Source of the DNA: Anaeromyces robustus
Taxonomy: Eukaryota > Neocallimastigomycota > Neocallimastigomycetes > Neocallimastigales > Neocallimastigaceae
Direction of reading: 5' to 3'
DNA: 64,000 nt
Assembly: GCA_002104895.1 (NCBI GenBank)
Contig: MCFG01000098.1
Location: 1 to 64,000 of the forward strand
Of the stretch, positions 1 through 9,910 are shown one piece after another. The notes beneath the pieces were generated by a model. It ran no database searches. It was not told where the DNA came from and saw nothing but the letters and a program-made list of their open reading frames with translations. A program made the position numbers and the translations under genes. The first letter of the stretch is position 1. Each line of letters begins with the position of its first letter.

Positions 1-957
1 TGTTGAACAAATATTAATTGAACCTTCTAGTTCGGAATGGTCATCTCCTATAGTTTTAGTTCCTAAACCAAACGGTAAATGGAGAATGTGTGTCGACTAT
101 AGAAAGGTCAATGATTCTACTAAGAAAGATTCATACCCATTACCAAATATCGATAAAATTTTTGACAGTCTAGCATGTGCAAAAATATTCACTACCATGG
201 ATTTATATTCTGGCTATCATCAAATTCGTATGGATTGTGATAGTATCGAAATTACCATCTGTAAAGATATTATGCGCCACATTATAATATCTTTAATTGT
301 AAATTCAGCCACTTTTCAAGTAACTGAATTACAAAAAATATTTCTGTAAAATTATTGTGAAACAATAATTTAAATTAATTAAATAAAGTTCAAAACAAAA
401 TAAATTATTAATTTATTTTGTGAAATATTAATTTTTTCACTTTTAATTTATAAAATTTTTCATTGTTTTTAAATTTAAAATATATAATAAATATATTATT
501 AATATTAGAATAATAAATAAATAATAAACGAACTCAATTGAAATTATTTAGTCTTAGTTTTAATAGTTAATTTAAAATTTCTATTTTTAGAAATAATAAA
601 TAAATTTATTAAATAATAAAGTTTAGTTAGTTAGATAGTCCGTAAATAAATAGAAATTAAATATAAATAAATTAGTATAATATATAATAAATATAATTAT
701 GAAAAAATATAAAAATACTTCAAAATTTCTTAAATTTTGAAAGGTGTAATTGTTATTATTTTATATTTATTTAATTCTCAAAAAAAATTAATAAAACATA
801 TATTTTAATAAAACAAATTTTTTAGCGTATTTTTTTTTTAATTTTCGTGTTAGTGTTTTCAAATTGTTGTTGTAATCTATTTTTCAACAATCTTTTACAC
901 CATCTTTACTACTAAATTTGGTAATTATCAATTTAAAGTTATGCCTTTTGGATTGAG
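1..957 (+). mobile_element. Ty3 reverse transcriptase fragment, split by a solo LTR
   Basis: The reading covers fingers and palm of a Ty3-type reverse transcriptase. Bases 1-259 encode 'WRMCVDYRKVN', 'SYPLPNIDKIFDSL' and 'FTTMDLYSGYHQIRM'. After the inserted LTR at 260-899 the next conserved block, 'TKFGNYQFKVMPFGL', is read at 905-957. The YxDD catalytic block is not present, because at about 958 the sequence changes to an opposite-strand Ty3 fragment. The copy runs off the left edge, is broken and has no LTR of its own in view. RT copies genomic RNA into cDNA in the cytoplasmic particle; this relic is inert. The RT family is sure, the exact lineage is not. Confidence 0.9.
260..899 (+). repeat. 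Solo LTR, family A (copy A1)
   Basis: A 640-bp sequence begins TGTAAAGAT and ends ATCTTTTACA, so it has TG...CA ends with a short inverted repeat. It is flanked by a 5-bp target duplication CCATC (255-259 and 900-904) and sits inside a Ty3 RT reading. No internal region is attached, so it is a solo LTR left by LTR-LTR recombination. Near its 5' end are two hairpin-forming segments containing GCCAC, also present in the other A copies. The exact duplication means it inserted after the host fragment had already been a Ty3 element. Confidence 0.93.
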
Positions 958-2090
958 TCTTCTATAGTCTATACAAAGTCTTAAAGTTCCGTCATGTTAT
1001 TTAACAAAAAGGATAGGCGCACCAGCAGGAGATCTGGATTTTCTTATGAATTTCTTTCTTAGATTTTCTTTAATATATTCCCTTAAAGCATTGAGTTTGT
1101 TCACCGTAAGAGAATATGTAGGTCCAAAATAAAGTTGTCCACCAGGAATTAATTCAATAGCGATATCGTACTCTCTGTGCGGAGGCAGTTTGTCGGCACT
1201 TTTCTTTTCGAAAACAATCTTAAGGTCTAAATAATATTTTTCGATGATTTCTTCGTTGTTCGTTTCTTATTTAGCTTTTCCAGAGTTATGAACCATGGAA
1301 CAACAGACATCCTCAATTAACTCCTTCGGAAATAGATTCAAGAGGAATTATTGAATCAGTAATTGCGTCAGCAGTGCAGGAGTAGTGTCTATGGTAGTAG
1401 ATTCTTTTTCTACCATTGGACCTGAGATATCCGAATGTTGGGTAAGGAATTTATTTTTCCTAGCTGAAGGACAATGAGATCCACAATGTTTATTTAGGAA
1501 ATAGATGATTCTTTGCATAGTCAGTGTATGGGTTGTGTTTACTTAGCCAATCTCTACCTAAGATACCATTTATTCCTTGAAGTGAGAGGTTTCCAATACA
1601 GAATTCGAAATTTTCAGTATGATCCATAAACTTCAACCTAAGCGACTTTGTTTGTTTGATGGTCATACTCTTACTATTTGGAAGTTGGATATTAATAGGA
1701 GAAGATAGTCCAGAAATAGGGATTTTATGAGCAGTGGTAAAGTTCTTGTAGAGGAAACTTCTTCCTGAGCCAGAGTCAATTAAAATATTGGTTTTTATGT
1801 TTCTTCTATTGATTTGGATATAGAAAGTAGTAGTCATTGATGCTTCGCCAAAAGGAGTATAGTTGGCTGATAAGAGCTCTTTTTTAAACTTATTTTTTCT
1901 GAATTTATTTTTCAAGTGATTTTCAGTTTTGTTGAACTCTTTTCTTCTTTGGTTAAAGGACTTGTGGTTGTTATAGCTTCCGTATTTATTACGAATGCAA
2001 TTCTCAAGGTAGCATTTCTTATCGGCTTCTCGAGCTTGTCAAATTCTTCTCTTACCCGATCAATTAAGCCCTTTCCATTTTACCTAACTT
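958..2090 (-). mobile_element. Ty3 relic: Gag end, retropepsin, RT start
   Basis: Read right to left. A Lys-rich Gag tail with a CYLENC-like piece lies around 1930-2090. A retropepsin follows at 1490-1915, with active-site motif LIDSGSGRSF and flap-side motif GILGRDWLSKHNP. The first RT blocks follow at about 958-1110, including GAPILF and LRLCIDYRR. This order (Gag, PR, RT) is normal for Ty3. The RT reading stops where it meets the plus-strand RT fragment at 957/958, so two Ty3 pieces are joined head to head inside RT. The copy is old, with several breaks and no LTR seen. Confidence 0.85.
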
Positions 2091-2158
2091 TACTTATTAA
2101 AATTATTAAAATAAACATAGATCAGTGTAATATGAATGAAAAATATTTTATCTTATAA

Positions 2159-2352
2159 TCAATAATCTTTTAATGTGAATATAATAAAGCTTCTTGAATT
2201 AATATATATATATATATTTTTTTTGTTTACATATATTAATAATATATTCCAATATACTGTATTATTTCTTTTATTAAAAATTTTTTTTTGTATGGTCGGA
2301 AATTTTTTATAATATATTAACAATATATTCCAATATATTGTATTATTTCTAT
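2159..2352. other. A/T-rich spacer with short direct duplication
   Basis: There is no coding signal. A stretch of about 35 bp (AATATATTCCAATATA core) occurs twice, near 2235-2272 and 2315-2350, the second directly abutting the E element. It looks like a local duplication next to the insertion point. Confidence 0.6.
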
Positions 2353-3175
2353 TGATACAAGATAAACTTATATCTAATTATTTTATTTAAAGACAAGACA
2401 GCAGGGAAATATTAACAAAACAATATATTCTAATATAACACAATTTATAATAATTATTTCATGTTTAATATAATAGTTTATTTATTTATTATTATTTATT
2501 ATTACATTTTATTATAATTATAATTGAATTTATCTAACTAATATTAATATCTAAACTAAACTTTATTATATAAACACTATTCCTTATTAATCTATATATT
2601 AACCTAGGAAATTCTCAAATAAAATATTAAATTATTAAACTAAATATTAATTAAACCATTATAAAAATCTCTAAACTATATTATAAAAACTCACTTGGGA
2701 TTAACTTTCTCTCCATAGAAAGATCAAATATTAAAAATATAATAATAATAATTTCTTTTATATGTATTATTTAGTTATTTAGCCAATCAGAATTATTTAT
2801 TTTTTCTTCTTAATACATGTTCAATCACCTGGTAGTAATAATATAAATCTCTATTTATATTGAGTCTGTATCAAGATGCCGCCGCTTAAGATATGACTTC
2901 GTCCCTTGAAGTCATCAATAAAAGTAGAAGTTTTTATTCCATAATAATTATTTATTATAATTATTTTGTATATATTTTTATAATAATTATTTTCAATAGA
3001 TATTATTATTAGATTAATATATATATATATATATATTTTTATTTCTTCATCTTTTGTTCTTTTTGTAGCATCATCCAGTCTCTTGATTTTTATTCCTTTT
3101 TCTTATTTATAAATCTTCAGCACCTCCGGGATCTTATTTCTTCTTTTATACGTTATAATTCTGATTATTATTATA

Positions 3176-3221
<46 letters not shown>

Positions 3222-3867
3222 AATATATATATATTTTCTTTTATGTATATATATGTATATTTTTTTATATATATAATTATTATTATTGTTGTTTTATTAT
3301 TTTCATATTGTTTTGTCGCTGTCTCGCCCGGATTCTCCACCAAATTTGATACAAGATAAACTTATATCTAATTATTTTATTTAAAGACAAGACAGCAGGG
3401 AAATATTAACAAAACAATATATTCTAATATAACACAATTTATAATAATTATTTCATGTTTAATATAATAGTTTATTTATTTATTATTATTTATTATTACA
3501 TTTTATTATAATTATAATTGAATTTATCTAACTAATATTAATATCTAAACTAAACTTTATTATATAAACACTATTCCTTATTAATCTATATATTAACCTA
3601 GGAAATTCTCAAATAAAATATTAAATTATTAAACTAAATATTAATTAAACCATTATAAAAATCTCTAAACTATATTATAAAAACTCACTTGGGATTAACT
3701 TTCTCTCCATAGAAAGATCAAATATTAAAAATATAATAATAATAATTTCTTTTATATGTATTATTTAGTTATTTAGCCAATCAGAATTATTTATTTTTTC
3801 TTCTTAATACATGTTCAATCACCTGGTAGTAATAATATAAATCTCTATTTATATTGAGTCTGTATCA
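2353..3867 (-). mobile_element. Short LTR-LTR element without genes, family E (TRIM-like)
   Basis: Two direct copies of a 521-bp LTR (2353-2873 and 3347-3867) flank only 473 bp. The LTRs begin TGATACAAGAT and end CTGTATCA, and I saw no difference between them by eye, which implies a recent insertion or recent homogenisation. On the minus strand the 5' LTR is followed 4 nt later by a primer-binding-site-like sequence, TGGTGGAGAATCCGGGCG. The opposite end of the internal part carries a purine-rich run, AAGCGGCGGCAT, just before the 3' LTR. The interior has no Gag or Pol reading and contains a TTA-type microsatellite. No clean target duplication was found at the outer ends. It looks like a terminal-repeat retrotransposon in miniature, dependent on another element's enzymes. 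Confidence 0.87.
3171..3220. repeat. (TTA)n microsatellite
   Basis: About 50 bp of near-perfect TTA triplets inside the internal part of the E element. The short minus-strand reading across it, rich in isoleucine, is a translation of the repeat and not a gene. Confidence 0.9.
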
Positions 3868-4620
3868 GTTTTATAATTAAATAAATTAATAAATAGTTTT
3901 ATTAATTTATTTTCTAAATTTAGCTATTATTATTATTATAATTATTTTATAATAATAACTCTTGATTTCTTAAAAAGAATTCAAGAGCCTTATTTATAGT
4001 AATTTTGTAAAATAAGGTTAAATAAGAAAAGTTTCTAATCCTAACAAATATTTTATCTAGAAAAAGATTAGAAGAAAAAACTAGATAAATTTTCGACCAA
4101 TATTCTATTTATATTGGTCATTGTATATATTAAGTAAAACCACATACTTAATAAAGTATTCTGAATAAACCTTAAAATACCGATTTCCTATATTTGATTT
4201 AGATCATGGAAATACACGGAAAATTAAACAAATAAAATATAATCTAAATCGATATTAAATTAATAAATATTCTTTAATATAAATACAGAAAAATTCTCTT
4301 TAAATACATAATGTAAATAATTAAGACAAATTATTACAAAAATTTAACTATTAAATGTATAATTAAATAAATAATAAATAAACTAAATGTATAAATAACT
4401 ATTCAAATAAATTTCCATTATAAAATAAATAAACATATAAATATAAATTAAATATTTTTATATATTAATTGAATGTATTAGTTAATATTTAAATATATTT
4501 ATAATTATTAAGAATAATTATAGACTAAGAAATATAATTATTGATAAATAATTAGTATTTCTTACATTTTGATACAATATTCCTTTAAATACACATTATT
4601 TCTAAACCCATATTTTTAAA
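3868..4620. other. A/T-rich spacer
   Basis: No reading frame of interest, no RNA gene and no bounded repeat is visible. The sequence is A/T-rich with short homopolymer and TTA runs, and starts immediately after the E element. Confidence 0.6.
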
Positions 4621-5204
4621 TGTAAAGTTTAAGTTTGGTTTAGAAGTTAACTTGGTCGGAATACACAATAATCTAATACGTAGGGTGTATAATTCTTAAT
4701 TATTTTATTATAAGTTTATTTAATTACTTAGTTTTGTTTAATTATTTTATAATTATATGTTATTAGATTATTAATAGTTTAATAATCTTACAAAGAATGT
4801 AAGAATACATATTTCATCAATATTTTATACATTATCATTGAACAATACAATAATGTAAGTAAATTAATATTCATATTAATCATAATAATATATATTAAAA
4901 ATAATATAAGATAAGAATATAATTTGTTAATAAAATAAAAGTATAATTTATATTTAACTGTATTATTAATAAAATTAATAATAATTAAATTGTATAAGGG
5001 TTTGGGGCGCATAATCATGCTGAATAATAATTATTTAACAGATAATGTGGCTTATATCTATAATCAATTCAAATCCTTAACAACGTCCTCTTCCAAGAAT
5101 TCGTATTCCAGGCGAATTCAAAGAGTTATATAATTAAAATTTAAATACAAAATTTTATAAAGTTTGAAATTTTTATGGTTAAAGTATACTTTAAAAATAG
5201 TCTT
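4621..5204 (+). repeat. LTR family B plus adjoining leader
   Basis: The 462-bp LTR (4621-5082) begins TGTAAAGTTT and ends CCTTAACA. It is followed by about 120 bp of element leader starting CGTCCTCTTCCAAGAATTCG and containing TATTCCAGGCGAATT. The same LTR plus the same leader occurs at 36961-37570, while 28067-28532 and 49302-49775 are solo copies with target duplications. So 4621-5204 is the 5' end of a family B element. The leader gives way to an unrelated minus-strand RT fragment at about 5205. I see no TGG-type primer-binding site after the LTR. The LTR contains the hairpin CTTACAAAGAATGTAAG, recurring in related form in family J. Confidence 0.85.
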
Positions 5205-5500
5205 TTAAAATTGAGAATGCGGAGTCGCATTTTGGAGACCAGATAAATTTCTTTCCCTTTTTTGTTAACAAGTGTAAAGGTTTTGCGATTGATAAGAAGT
5301 CTTTTACAATACTTCTATAGTAATTGCAAAGACCAACGAATCTTTGCATATCCTTTACACATTTAGGGACAGGGCATTCTTCGATCGTCTTGATTTTCTT
5401 TGGGTCGGTAGCGATACCAGATCCTGAAATGATGTGACCTAAGAATTCGACTTTTTCCTTATCTAATTCACATTTTGAGAGTTTTGCAATAATATTTCTA
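5205..5500 (-). mobile_element. Ty3 RT C-terminal fragment
   Basis: Minus-strand reading gives CELDKEKVEFLGHIIS, then a block around IKTIEECPVPKCV, then RFVGLCNYYRSIVKDF. These are the thumb and connection blocks of Ty3 RT just before RNase H. No catalytic block is present, and no LTR belongs to it. It is a broken fragment, replaced by A/T-rich spacer to the right. Confidence 0.85.
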
Positions 5501-6280
5501 TTATTAACCTTTAATCAATCTAATACCTTAATATAATTTTAATAATAAACATTTATAATAATAAATATTTAAATAATTATAATTAAATAATAATATTATC
5601 CATTCCTTTCCCGTTTTTCCCTTATTCTTTCCTTCCATCTTAAAAATCCTGGACAAATACAGAAAATAAATATTCTGTATATTATTTTAAATAAAATAAA
5701 ATAAATAAAATAATAAAAATTAATTATGAAATAAATGAATTAAATGTAAAATGTATAATACAAAAGTTTAATGTATTTCTGTATAAAAGTATATTTATTT
5801 TTAATTTTTATTTAAAACACTAAATAAATTAATAAAATATTTAATAATTAGAATAGAAAAATATTAATAAATAATAATAACAATAATTATTAATATTAAA
5901 ATAAATCTTAGAATATAATATTTAGAATAGTGAATTATATTATAAAATAAATAATAATAATTAGATTAATTAAATAAATAATAATAATAATAGTCGAAAG
6001 ACTATAATAATAAAAATTCATGTATTATAAAAGGTGGATAATTTTTCTTTCTTTTATAAAACGATCAATAATTTTGTATTTAAAAATAAGAATAATAAAT
6101 AAAGAAGAGTTTAAAAACGAAAGATTATTTTATTTTTAATTTATTGAATCCAAGTAATAATTATTTAATATAAAAGTTATACATTTATTGTTTATGAATA
6201 TACTGTTTCCTGCATCATTTTATGAATTCGCCTCATTTATGTATCCGTTACAAAAGAACACAAATTAAAAATAATAATTG
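5501..6280. repeat. A/T-rich spacer with dispersed repeat copy
   Basis: Bases from about 5644 to 5900 (CCTGGACAAATACAG start, then TGTATAAAAGTATA) resemble 25703-25930 in the same orientation. In the second copy the repeat leads into a primer-binding-site-like sequence and a TGATACA LTR end, so both may be leader DNA of an E-like element on the minus strand. No coding content. Confidence 0.5.
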
Positions 6281-6882
6281 AAAAGTGTTGCTTTATGCAA
6301 ACAGAAGTTGAAGTATTAGGACATAAAGTAACAGATCAAGGAATAAAACCGATAGACGAAAAAGTAAAGTCTATCCACGAGTGGAAAGCACCAACCAATG
6401 TGCATGAGCTAAGATCTTTCTTAGGCACTATTAAATATTATCGAAAATTTAGAGACCAATATGCCAAAACTTCAGCTCCATTATGCAAATTATTAAGAAA
6501 GAAAGCCAAGTATATATGGAGTAATGAACAAGAAGAAAGTTTTCAAAGTCTTAAGGAAAAGTAAATTAATGCTCCGATAATAGTATCCAGAATTTATAAT
6601 TAGAACTGATGCTTTTGATGATGGTGTTGGTGGAGTACTTCTTCAAAAGAATGACGATAATGACATTGAACATCCAGTTCATTTCATTAGTAGAACTTTA
6701 ACTAAATCAGAAATGAATTATGGTATTACTGATTTAGAAGGAACAGCTTTAATTTATTGCTTAAAGAAATTAGAATCATACATTATGGGCAATCCTATTC
6801 CAACCATAGTGTATACTGATCATCGACCCTTAATTGGACTTCTTAAGAATAAGGAACCCCAAACTGCTAGACATACAAGATA
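6281..6882 (+). mobile_element. Ty3 RT end and RNase H fragment
   Basis: The first part encodes the RT connection: 'VLGHKVTDQGIKPI', 'HEWKAPTNVHELRSFLGT' and 'IKYYRKF'. RNase H follows, with 'IRTDAFDDGVGGVLLQ', 'HPVHFISRTL' and 'VYTDHRPLIGLLKN'. The Asp-rich positions expected of RNase H are visible. The reading ends near 6882, directly before K-family LTR-like sequence. RNase H removes template RNA during reverse transcription; this copy is a broken fragment. Confidence 0.88.
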
Positions 6883-7066
6883 GAATCTTTATTAAAATCA
6901 TTAAAAATCATTAATCTTTATTATTATTTTAAAAACTTTTATAAATAAAAGTACTAAAATAAAAACTAAATAAAAAAAAGTTTTTGTACTTATTAATCTT
7001 GAGCGTATTATTATTTTCCTTGTTATAATCCATAAATATAATTTTGTTATGAACCGTAAAATATTA
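6883..7066 (+). repeat. Partial LTR, family K
   Basis: This sequence ends GTTATGAACCGTAAAATATTA and is similar, in opposite orientation, to about 31205-31345, which adjoins the primer-binding site of the Ty3 relic at 27.9-31.2 kb. Shared pieces include GTTATAATCCATRAAT and TTATGAACCGTAA. The family C LTR starts right after it. Its 5' boundary is not clear. Confidence 0.6.
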
Positions 7067-7727
7067 TGATAAATAATGAAATTTTTATACTACTTTTAAT
7101 TATAATATTAACTTTTAAAAATTCTTATAATTTTTATATATTATTATTCTCTATAATTTATTATTAATTTACTTTAATTATAATTATTTTCTAAACTTCA
7201 AATAATTAATAAATTTTAATATTATATTAAATTATCATTTAAAATAATTAATAATATTAATAAAAACGATAAGATTATGAAATTATATTTTTTTAACAAT
7301 ATCTTTATCATTATTATCTTAAACTAAATCAATTCTTAAAAATATTATTAAATATTAAATTTATATAAATTATTAACAATTTATAATTAATACTGTAAAA
7401 ATAATAAAAGATTTTAAAAATATTTTAATTAAATAATATGACTAGAAAATAGTTTCTAAAAACACTTTTAAAATACTTTCTAAATACTTTTTAATTATTC
7501 CTTACACTCAACCATTTTTAAATTAAAAATAACAATTAATTTTATTTACTTTATAAATAAATAAACTGTTTATTTTTATAATTTTATTAATAATATTATT
7601 TATTTTTATTATTTATTTTATTATTATTTTTATACATTTTTGCTTATTTTATTTAATGATTTTTAATTATTTTATTTATTATTTTTATAAATACTTTTAT
7701 TATTTTATTTATTATTGTAAATAGTTT

Positions 7728-7765
7728 AAAAATATTTACATGTATTTATATTTTTCTTTAAAATT
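7728..7765. repeat. 38-bp segment inverted relative to the sister LTR
   Basis: These 38 bp are the exact reverse complement of 46522-46559 in the other family C LTR, while the bases to the left (GTAAATAGTTT) are collinear in both copies. The inverted segment abuts the nested family A LTR. A short inversion therefore accompanied or followed that insertion. Confidence 0.85.
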
Positions 7766-8392
7766 AAAGATATTATGCGCCACATTATAATATCTTTAAT
7801 TGTAAATTCAGCCACTTTTCAAGTAACTGAATTACAAAAAATATTTCTGTAAAATTATTGTGAAACAATAATTTAAATCAATTAAATAAAGTTCAAAACA
7901 AAATAAATTATTAATTTATTTTGTGAAATATTAATTTTTTCACTTTTAATTTATAAAATTTTTCATTGTTTTTAAATTTAAAATATATAATAAATATATT
8001 ATTAATATTAGAATAATAAATAAATAATAAATGAACTCAATTGAAATTATTTAGTCTTAGTTTTAATAGTTAATTTAAAATCTCTATTTTTAGAAATGAT
8101 AAATAAATTTATTAAATAATAAAGTTTAGTTAGTTAGATAGTCCGTAAATAAATAGAAATTAAATATAAATAAATTAGTATAATATATAATAAATATAAT
8201 TATGAAAAATATAAAAATACTTCAAAATTTCTTAAATTTTGAAAGGTGTAATTGTTATTAATTTATATTTTTTAAGATAATTAATAAAACTTATATTCTA
8301 ATAAAATAAATTTTTATTAACGTGTTTTTTCCAATTCTTGTGTTAGCGTATTTTTTAGTGTTGTTGTAATCTATTTAAACAAATTCATTACA
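7763..8392 (+). repeat. LTR family A (copy A2) nested in LTR C
   Basis: The sequence is nearly the same as copy A1 over its length (AAAGATATTATGCGCCAC at the 5' end, TGTTGTAATCTATTT near the 3' end, then TTACA). It has no attached internal region. The uninterrupted site is visible in the sister LTR at about 46550-46560, which proves it is an insertion. No clean TSD is seen on the left because the flanking 38 bp are inverted. Confidence 0.85.
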
Positions 8393-9114
8393 ATATTTTT
8401 ATGTAAATTAGTTCTCTACTACTATTTCAAATAAATAGCTTAGTCATATTAAAACTACTATTTTAAACAAATAGCTTAGTTAGATTAAAATACGTAATAA
8501 TAATAAAATAGCTTAGTTAAATTTAAATATAAAATTACTATTTAATAAATAATAATAAATTTAATAAATTTTAATAAATAAATTTACATTTTTAAACTTA
8601 ATAATAAAACTTGTGCTTTTTTAAAACAATTTTTTGTGTTTAAATTTATAATCTACCTTAAGAATAACTTAGACAGTTATTACGAAAAATATCACTTTCT
8701 TTGCTACAAAAAATTAAGATAATTACCATTTTGTATTATCGGTCCTTCGAACCGGAGACAAACAAAAGCCGCCTGGAATATCTAAGAACTTTTGAAAAGC
8801 CACCGATAATACCTCGGTCAAACAAAATAATTAAAAATAAAATAAAATATTAGATAATGAAATTAATATTAATAATAATTGAATGTAATTATTAAAAAAT
8901 AATTTTAAGTTAACATTTATAATAGAATTAAATAAATCACTGTGTAACCTATTAAAATTAATATATAAAATAATAATAAATATTATAGAATAAAAATTTA
9001 TACTCAGATTAAATAAATTAATACATAAATAAAATTAATAAAATATTCATGTAATATACTTGTGTAACATTTCACAAGTAAGAAAAGAATAAAAAAATAA
9101 GAAAATATTTATAA

Positions 9115-9325
9115 ACTTTAATAAAAATCTTGCTTAAAATAAAAGCAAGATAAATTATTTTTACTTTAATAAAAGAATTGCTTGAGATAATAGCAAGAAA
9201 AACCCTTTATAAAAACATACTTTAATAAAAGACTTGCTTGAGATAATAGCAAGAAAAACCCTTTATAAAAACATACTTTAATAAAAGACTTGCTTGAAAT
9301 AGTAACAAGTAAAACATTTTTCCTT
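9115..9325 (+). repeat. Tandem hairpin array, 56-bp unit, four copies
   Basis: Units start at 9115, 9164, 9220 and 9276, each opening CTTTAATAAAAG or a close variant. The middle two are almost identical and spaced exactly 56 bp. Each unit contains an inverted repeat, CTTGCT...AGCAAG, able to form a stem of about 6 bp. In the last unit AACAAG replaces AGCAAG, which still pairs through a G:U. The array sits just upstream of the conserved structured block. Confidence 0.9.
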
Positions 9326-9344
9326 TATATTAAGTAGTGAAATA

Positions 9345-9743
9345 AAAATTTTTAAGGTAATAAATTTTAAGTGTATAAATATACTAGGAGCGAATAAAGC
9401 TCATATACAGAGTTCAACGTAAGTAGTTGTTAATTATTGGGTAGAAAGTAAAAGGTTGTAAGTGCCAATAAAACACGCCTTCCTTGTTGGGGATTATTTG
9501 TGTATGCAATAGCACGTTAATACCTACTAGCAAGGTTATCTATTACGACAAACTCTGGCGAATAAGGAAGTTTAGTCACCGAAGGCTAAAGGTTGGTTGT
9601 GAAGGTAAAGCAACCTAAAAATATATAGTTTTTATTTTATTTCGAGGTCAGTATATACCTCTAGTTATCACTTTTGCCGGTTATTCTATAGTTGTGAGGC
9701 AATAAAAGTGATTTTAATAATTGTATATTACCTTAAAAATTTT
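9345..9743 (+). ncRNA. Conserved structured leader block (candidate cis-acting RNA)
   Basis: The block is closed by a perfect 18-bp inverted repeat (9345-9362 with 9726-9743). Inside are hairpins GAGC/GCTC (9388-9402), GTTG/CAAC (9596-9599 with 9611-9614), GAGGT/ACCTC (9644-9661) and ATCACTTTT/AAAAGTGAT (9667-9675 with 9704-9712). The F1 block (58776-59185) has the same arrangement with different bases in several stems, for example GTCG/CGAC in place of GTTG/CAAC. Loops such as TGAAGGT and GTCACCGAAGGCT are kept almost unchanged. The position upstream of Gag suggests packaging, dimerisation or translation control; the function is unknown. Confidence 0.7.
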
Positions 9744-9910
9744 CTTATTAGTTAAACAGTAAGTATCAGCATAGACAAGCCTCGTTGTTTCATCAACAGG
9801 GGTATAGTAGGAGTGATAGTAAGATCCCGAAGAAATCAATAAGTAGGGTGACGGAAACGTCTATCACTGGACGAAAGACCCTGAAGTCAACGACCTATAT
9901 ATTTTCTGCT

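Larger units (their letters stand above)
7067..8740 (+). repeat. LTR family C with a nested family A LTR
   Basis: Bases 7067-7727 and 8393-8740 match the copy at 45862-46900 almost throughout. The unit begins TGATAAATAATGAAATTTTTATA and ends TACCATTTTGTATTA. A family A LTR (about 7763-8392) lies inside it. Downstream comes a leader homologous to that of the F elements, so this is the 5' LTR of a chromovirus-like element whose coding part is not recognisable here. Minus the nested LTR, the unit is about 1.04 kb. Confidence 0.8.
8741..9910 (+). mobile_element. Leader of the family C element (untranslated)
   Basis: Directly after the LTR come TCGGTCCTTCGAACCGGAG and AAACAAAAGCCGCCTGG; the latter resembles AACAAAAGAAACACCGCCTGG at the start of the F1 leader. 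Further down lie a four-unit hairpin array (9115-9325) and an approximately 400-nt structured block (9345-9743) shared with the F leaders. Bases 9760-9905 are less A/T-rich but contain no reading I recognise. In F1 the equivalent leader ends at the Gag start codon; here no Gag follows. Confidence 0.7.

Noticed and set aside
3146-3343. A 65-aa protein starting MVENPGETATKQ
   Set aside because: The start lies on the PBS-like sequence of the E element and the rest is a translated TTA microsatellite.
9115-9325. CRISPR array
   Set aside because: Period is regular but the whole 56-bp unit is repeated without distinct spacers, and the host is eukaryotic.
9760-9905. Gag or other coding sequence after the C leader
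   Set aside because: The patch has more G and C than its surroundings, but no frame shows Gag features and no similarity to the F Gag start was seen.
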